The position numbers and the translations under genes were made by a program. From Lineus longissimus (lineage: Eukaryota > Nemertea > Pilidiophora > Heteronemertea > Lineidae), in NCBI RefSeq assembly GCF_910592395.1, contig NC_088314.1, positions 4,276,001 through 4,340,000 of the forward strand: DNA of 64,000 nt, in the 5' to 3' direction. Of this stretch, positions 60,858 to 64,000 are shown piece after piece (the first letter of the stretch is position 1; every line of letters begins with the position of its first letter). The notes under the pieces were generated by a model. The model ran no database searches and was not told the origin of the DNA. It saw only the letters and a list, made by a program, of their open reading frames with translations.

Positions 60858-63677
60858 CTGAAAGAAGAGAGTAGTCGTGACAGCACATGGTGGCCTGCAA
60901 AGGGAAACAGCTTCCCTCTCAAATAGCTCTACAGGAATTCTAAGTTTTATTCGACCATCAAGGACACACTTTTTCAGCAGGATGTTGCGTTGCTTTCAAT
61001 CATGGCGCTAATGCATGGCCGACCACTTGCGACATCCCACTTGGTCAATTTCTGAAGATTCGGACACTTACCCGCGAAAGATTACCATTATCGTTTTTTC
61101 TGAGATTCCCCGCAGTAAGAACGGATGGATTCGCCAGGACATGATCAAATGCAGCCTGGAAAAAATTAAGGAAAATTTTTGACAGGAGTTGGTTCATGCC
61201 AGTACGGTACTGTAAATAAGGCTCAGCAGTCTAGTACTATCCGCTTATGTCTTGAATAATTTATCGTTTTATCGTACCCACCGCCTTTTTCTTCGCCTTC
61301 TTCTCTATCTTCCTTGTCATTACATTTGCCACCGCAAACTCCAACAGCGCGCCGAAGACGAAAACTAAACACGTCGACATCCACACATCAATAGCCTTGA
61401 TGTAGGAGACCTTGGGCAGCCGGGTGTGGAGACCAGAGCTCTGGGTCGTGATAGTCAGCACCGTGATGAGGCCGAGGGAAATCCTCGCAGGCGTTGCGTT
61501 GATATCCAGCCAGAAGTTTACCCAAGAAAGAACGACGATCAGGATACTTGGGATGTAGGTCTGAATGATGTAGGTGCCGATATCACGCTCCATCGGGAAG
61601 ACGAAACGTAGAACGCTGAAATTTCCTGGAAAACAGATACAAGTCCTTAACCCTCACTTGATCTATGTTTGGTAATGGTCAAATTTCATCCAATCTCCTT
61701 CAAACAGGACATAAAGATTAACCAACCTGTTGAGTACAGAATAAGTTCTGCATGTTGCTCCACGTGCTCCTTATCGATGATGAATTCCGGCAGCAGCATG
61801 TCTTCCTCGTAAGTGATGGAGTTATCGGACATGAAATCGTACATGAGGTCTCTGGACGAGTAGCCAACTGAAAGAGATCGAGAGTAGATCGAGCGGAGTA
61901 TGCTCTATCTGCTCAAAGGAGATGGGCTACCAGCACCTTGTCATGGTCGTCTTGCGGATGAATATTTTCGACCATGAAACCGAAAGCAGTTATACCTGAG
62001 GTTACCTGAATGAGTAATCGTCAGTAGGAAGACGTTCGGTTGATAAATGATACTACATTGTAAGGATCTAAAGCGTCCTTCTCCTGTGTACAAGATTGTT
62101 GGAACTGTTCAATTTTCTCATTGTGAACACCGACCTTGGAATACCACTAGTCGATGGTCCCTTCCACCTCTCACACCAGAATCCTTCTTTTTATTGTTAT
62201 ATGTTTAGATTCACGTTTAAGGTAGTTACTTTTGACACATTACGAATTAGAAACCATACCAACAGTTAAGCCACCTGCAAAAGATGACTTTTCCAGGTAA
62301 ATTTGAAGGTCCAGGGGAACTGCTACTGGTCTTTTAATGCTTCAAAATGAAAAAAGACAAGTCTCTAGCAATTATCGTATGATGTGTTTACTTACAACTT
62401 CCAATTACGACACTGCATCTTTGATTATCCATCGGGTAGTAGTATAGATGCATGTTGCATGATAGTATCAGGGAGAGTCTGTAAAATATAGAAAAATGCT
62501 TTTAATCATCTTTGAGAGATCCTCACGCGCCGCATCCCAATCTACTACCTATAAACGGGTTTCTCAGTACCTCCCTCCATTTTTCGAGGAACGGCAGAGA
62601 ACAAAGGGACCACTTCCAGAACGTAGGTAAAGCTCTTTTGGATATGAGTCGCCAGATATTCCTGATGTTGGAGGCCCTGTATGCTACCTTGTCGACTTAT
62701 TGTCATTCAAAAACAGGGTGCTCGTGGTGTGACGAGCTGCCGTTATCTTGTCCCACCAGGAGCACCCTCTGAAAGGGTTGAAACCTAATTGTATCCATGG
62801 TAAATCAACTTTATTTCATAGCATCCCTACACAGAAAAGGGTGCCAAGGCTACACCTTTGCCTGCCCCAAAGGGTGCCTTAGGCCTGAAGCACCCTTTCT
62901 GGCACCCCTGTTTTTTCAGGGATAAGAAAGTATGTATAGTACGTGTAAGGAGTACCTCTGACTTATCAATAACACGCCATCAGGATGCAGAGTTAGCAGA
63001 TCATTCGGGACGGTCAGGTGATGATGGTATCCACTCTTGGCGTTGAGGAACACGGTATCTGGCCTCCACATCTGGTTCATCCGATGAAATCCAAGGGATA
63101 CTGAGTCGCCGTAAGATTTGTTGAAAGCCAAGCGGTGGTCGCGCCATTTTTGTCGAAAGAAGATATCAATATTGTAATCCTGAAATAATCGAAGTTGGAC
63201 AAATTTACTTCTTCCTGGTTTAAATGATTGACATAATCGTGTTCGGTAATCTTTCTTTCAAACCATTGCGATGTCCATTAGATGCTGAACGATAATACAC
63301 GTGTCTTGCTTGACTATTCTTTCAAAATCTCCAAGTAATTCTACATGAGCTCAAGAACCTCAAGATATAGGCCTCCAGGCTCATCCGAACTCTCATGTAA
63401 TGAATGTAGGGAGCATGACATGCATTGGCTTTTCAAAAATATTCGGAGCCCTCTCTTAGTTATCAACAGAGTCACGTTTTGCTTGTGTTACATTGGACAC
63501 GAGATTAATTAATGGTTCCGAGTATCCAGCAAATTTCAAAGTGTCCATCAATAAATGACCAATTAAATGGGCAAAAGCAGCCAATAGAACGATTGCAGAT
63601 TAAACATACCATGGTTTTATCGCTGATTGACGTAATAGAGTTGACATGGAACTGAGCCTGGATAGTAGTAGGTTTCC
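60645..63677 (-). CDS. Cys-loop ligand-gated anion channel subunit (GABA/glycine/GluCl-like), 5' partial
   Basis: Seven exons on the minus strand join in frame to about 385 residues. Pentamers of such subunits form neurotransmitter-gated chloride channels in the plasma membrane. Seen in order: N-terminal beta strands (SITSISDKTMDYNIDIFFRQ, KWRDHRL), loop A WRPDTVFLNAKSG, Cys loop CNMHLYYYPMDNQRC (13 residues between Cys), M1 (GTYIIQTYIPSILIVVLSWV), M2 beginning PARISLGLITVLTITTQ, M3 (KAIDVWMSTCLVFVFGALLE), a short basic M3-M4 loop of about 85 residues, and M4 (ASRFLFPFAFTLFNIFYWLH). The PAR motif before M2 is the anion-selectivity signature. The second disulfide of glycine receptors is absent. 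The signal-peptide exon lies beyond the window or was not recognised. The ligand cannot be deduced. Confidence 0.92.
61072..61155 (-). CDS. Channel exon f: M3-M4 loop, 84-nt cassette
   Basis: Acceptor ttttttccag, donor GTAAGT; phase 0 to 0, 28 codons: AAFDHVLANPSVLTAGNLRK NDNGNLSR. It has no domain of its own and was identified from strong splice sites and matching phase. Being symmetric, it could be optional. Confidence 0.7.
61282..61625 (-). CDS. Channel exon e: M1 to M3
   Basis: Acceptor ctgttttccag; phase 1 to 0. It encodes GNFSVLRFVFPMERDIGTYI and onward through M1, M2 and M3 to MTRKIEKKAKKKA. I chose the donor GTGGGT at 61281 because it leaves phase 0, matching the next exon. Reading through to the TAA at 61261 would delete M4, and the donor GTACGA at 61277 would break phase. 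Confidence 0.9.
61727..61867 (-). CDS. Channel exon d: loop B to loop C
   Basis: Acceptor gatctctttcag, donor GTTGGT; phase 1 to 1. It encodes FGYSSRDLMYDFMSDNSITY, EEDMLLPEFIIDKEHVEQHA and ELILYSTG. Loop C (QHAELILYSTG) has no Cys. Confidence 0.92.
61868..62395 (-). other. Channel intron c-d (528 bp)
   Basis: It separates the Cys-loop exon from the loop B/C exon. Nothing else was recognised. Confidence 0.75.
62396..62478 (-). CDS. Channel exon c: Cys loop
   Basis: Acceptor tattttacag, donor GTAAGT; phase 2 to 1. It encodes LSLILSCNMHLYYYPMDNQR CSVVIGS. The C-x13-C loop with the invariant Pro-Met-Asp is the family signature. Loop B begins at its end; Gly stands where glycine receptors have Glu (LESFGY against IGSFGY). 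Confidence 0.94.
62479..62955 (-). other. Channel intron b-c (477 bp) with inverted repeats
   Basis: It holds an inverted repeat with 15-nt arms (AGGGTGCTCGTGGTG at 62715-62729 and its complement with one mismatch at 62754-62768), followed by several AAAGGGTGCC / GGCACCC blocks at 62846-62912. Confidence 0.65.
62956..63179 (-). CDS. Channel exon b: ligand-binding domain with loop A
   Basis: Acceptor attatttcag, donor GTACTC; phase 0 to 2. It encodes DYNIDIFFRQKWRDHRLAFN, KSYGDSVSLGFHRMNQMWRP, DTVFLNAKSGYHHHLTVPND and LLTLHPDGVLLISQ. MWRPDTVFLNAKSG is loop A. Confidence 0.93.
63180..63609 (-). other. Channel intron a-b (430 bp)
   Basis: Nothing was recognised apart from the splice sites. Confidence 0.7.
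63610..63677 (-). CDS. Channel exon a: first conserved beta strands
   Basis: Minus-strand acceptor cttttttcag, donor GTATGT; phase 1 to 0. It encodes KPTTIQAQFHVNSITSISDK TM, equivalent to the VxVxxxVxSISxVxxxxMDY run of the family. Confidence 0.85.
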
Positions 63678-63787
63678 CTGAAAAAAGAACGACATGGCAC
63701 TGTGAGACTGAAACGTACTCCTTTTTACCACTTTAATATACTGTGTAGATATATAATATTAAGCCAGTTGAAGTGCTTTTGTACAGA

Positions 63788-63870
63788 AGCGCTCGGTAGC
63801 TCAGTGGTCTGAGGCGCTGACCCAGTGATCTCTTTCACTCCGAGCGCTGGTTCGAATCCCACCGAAACCA
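63788..63870 (+). repeat. tRNA-like Pol III promoter sequence, probable SINE head
   Basis: A-box-like TAGCTCAGTGGTCTGAGG at 63797-63814 and a perfect B box GGTTCGAATCC at 63849-63859. The D-arm and T-loop are tRNA-like, but the acceptor and T stems do not pair properly when laid out as a tRNA, and a competing CGCTCGG/CCGAGCG hairpin spans the middle. A functional tRNA is therefore unlikely; a tRNA-derived SINE or pseudogene fits better. It lies upstream of the first visible channel exon. Confidence 0.5.
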
Positions 63871-64000
63871 TACAACATTTAACGAATTATCTATTTGGCT
63901 AAATATTTTTTACACCTCGACATTCATTCAGACCACTCTTCGGTCATTTTCACTGTTACTATCGACCATTGCCCACGATGCGTTTTCAGACAATGCCGTA

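Noticed and set aside
61261-61281. Channel gene ending at the TAA at 61261 after M3
   Set aside because: A phase-0 donor (GTGGGT) precedes it, and two downstream exons complete the M3-M4 loop and a clear M4; stopping here would remove M4.
63788-63870. Functional tRNA gene
   Set aside because: The acceptor and T stems fail to pair although A and B boxes are good; kept only as a tRNA-like repeat.

Overview
The window is animal nuclear DNA. Genes are split into short exons with GT-AG introns, AT-rich introns run from about 0.2 to 18 kb, and there are minisatellites, small inverted-repeat elements and decayed transposon fragments. No bacterial operon structure is present. The gene families point to an invertebrate bilaterian (a lophotrochozoan or an invertebrate deuterostome would fit), but I cannot name the species. 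I rebuilt exons by hand from homology, splice sites and codon-phase continuity.

Region 1 (1547-44333, + strand) holds the downstream 18 exons of a large presynaptic active-zone scaffold of the Piccolo/Fife type. The visible order is a basic proline-rich segment, a coiled coil, a PDZ domain, a Q/H-rich tract, C2A, a Ser-rich linker and C2B. All 18 exons join in frame to give about 1635 residues, and the 5' part of the gene lies outside the window. The introns hold a 52-bp minisatellite with an alternating two-type pattern, two copies of a type-B DNA polymerase fragment of the Polinton/Maverick kind, and several inverted-repeat elements.

Region 2 (44334-48994) is intergenic. It starts with the 3' end of the scaffold gene and holds a degenerate repeat family near 47.3-47.7 kb.

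Region 3 (48995-59681, + strand) is a four-exon gene for a 357-residue secreted or surface protein. It has a signal peptide, a six-cysteine domain resembling the netrin/TIMP (NTR) fold, a Thr-rich mucin-like stalk and a hydrophobic C-terminal tail typical of GPI anchoring. One intron is 8.8 kb.

Region 4 (60645-63677, - strand) is most of a Cys-loop ligand-gated anion channel subunit of the GABA/glycine/GluCl type, in seven exons, with the signal-peptide end outside the window. It converges on the NTR gene, and candidate poly(A) signals of the two genes cross over. A tRNA-like Pol III promoter sequence, probably a SINE head, lies at 63788-63870.

Two of the three genes suggest neuronal function (a presynaptic scaffold and an inhibitory-type receptor subunit). 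The third is a surface protein of unknown role. Nothing shows that the three are co-regulated. The least ordinary items are the loss of Ca2+ ligands in C2A, the NTR-stalk-anchor gene, and an anion channel lacking several standard glycine-receptor ligand and toxin determinants.
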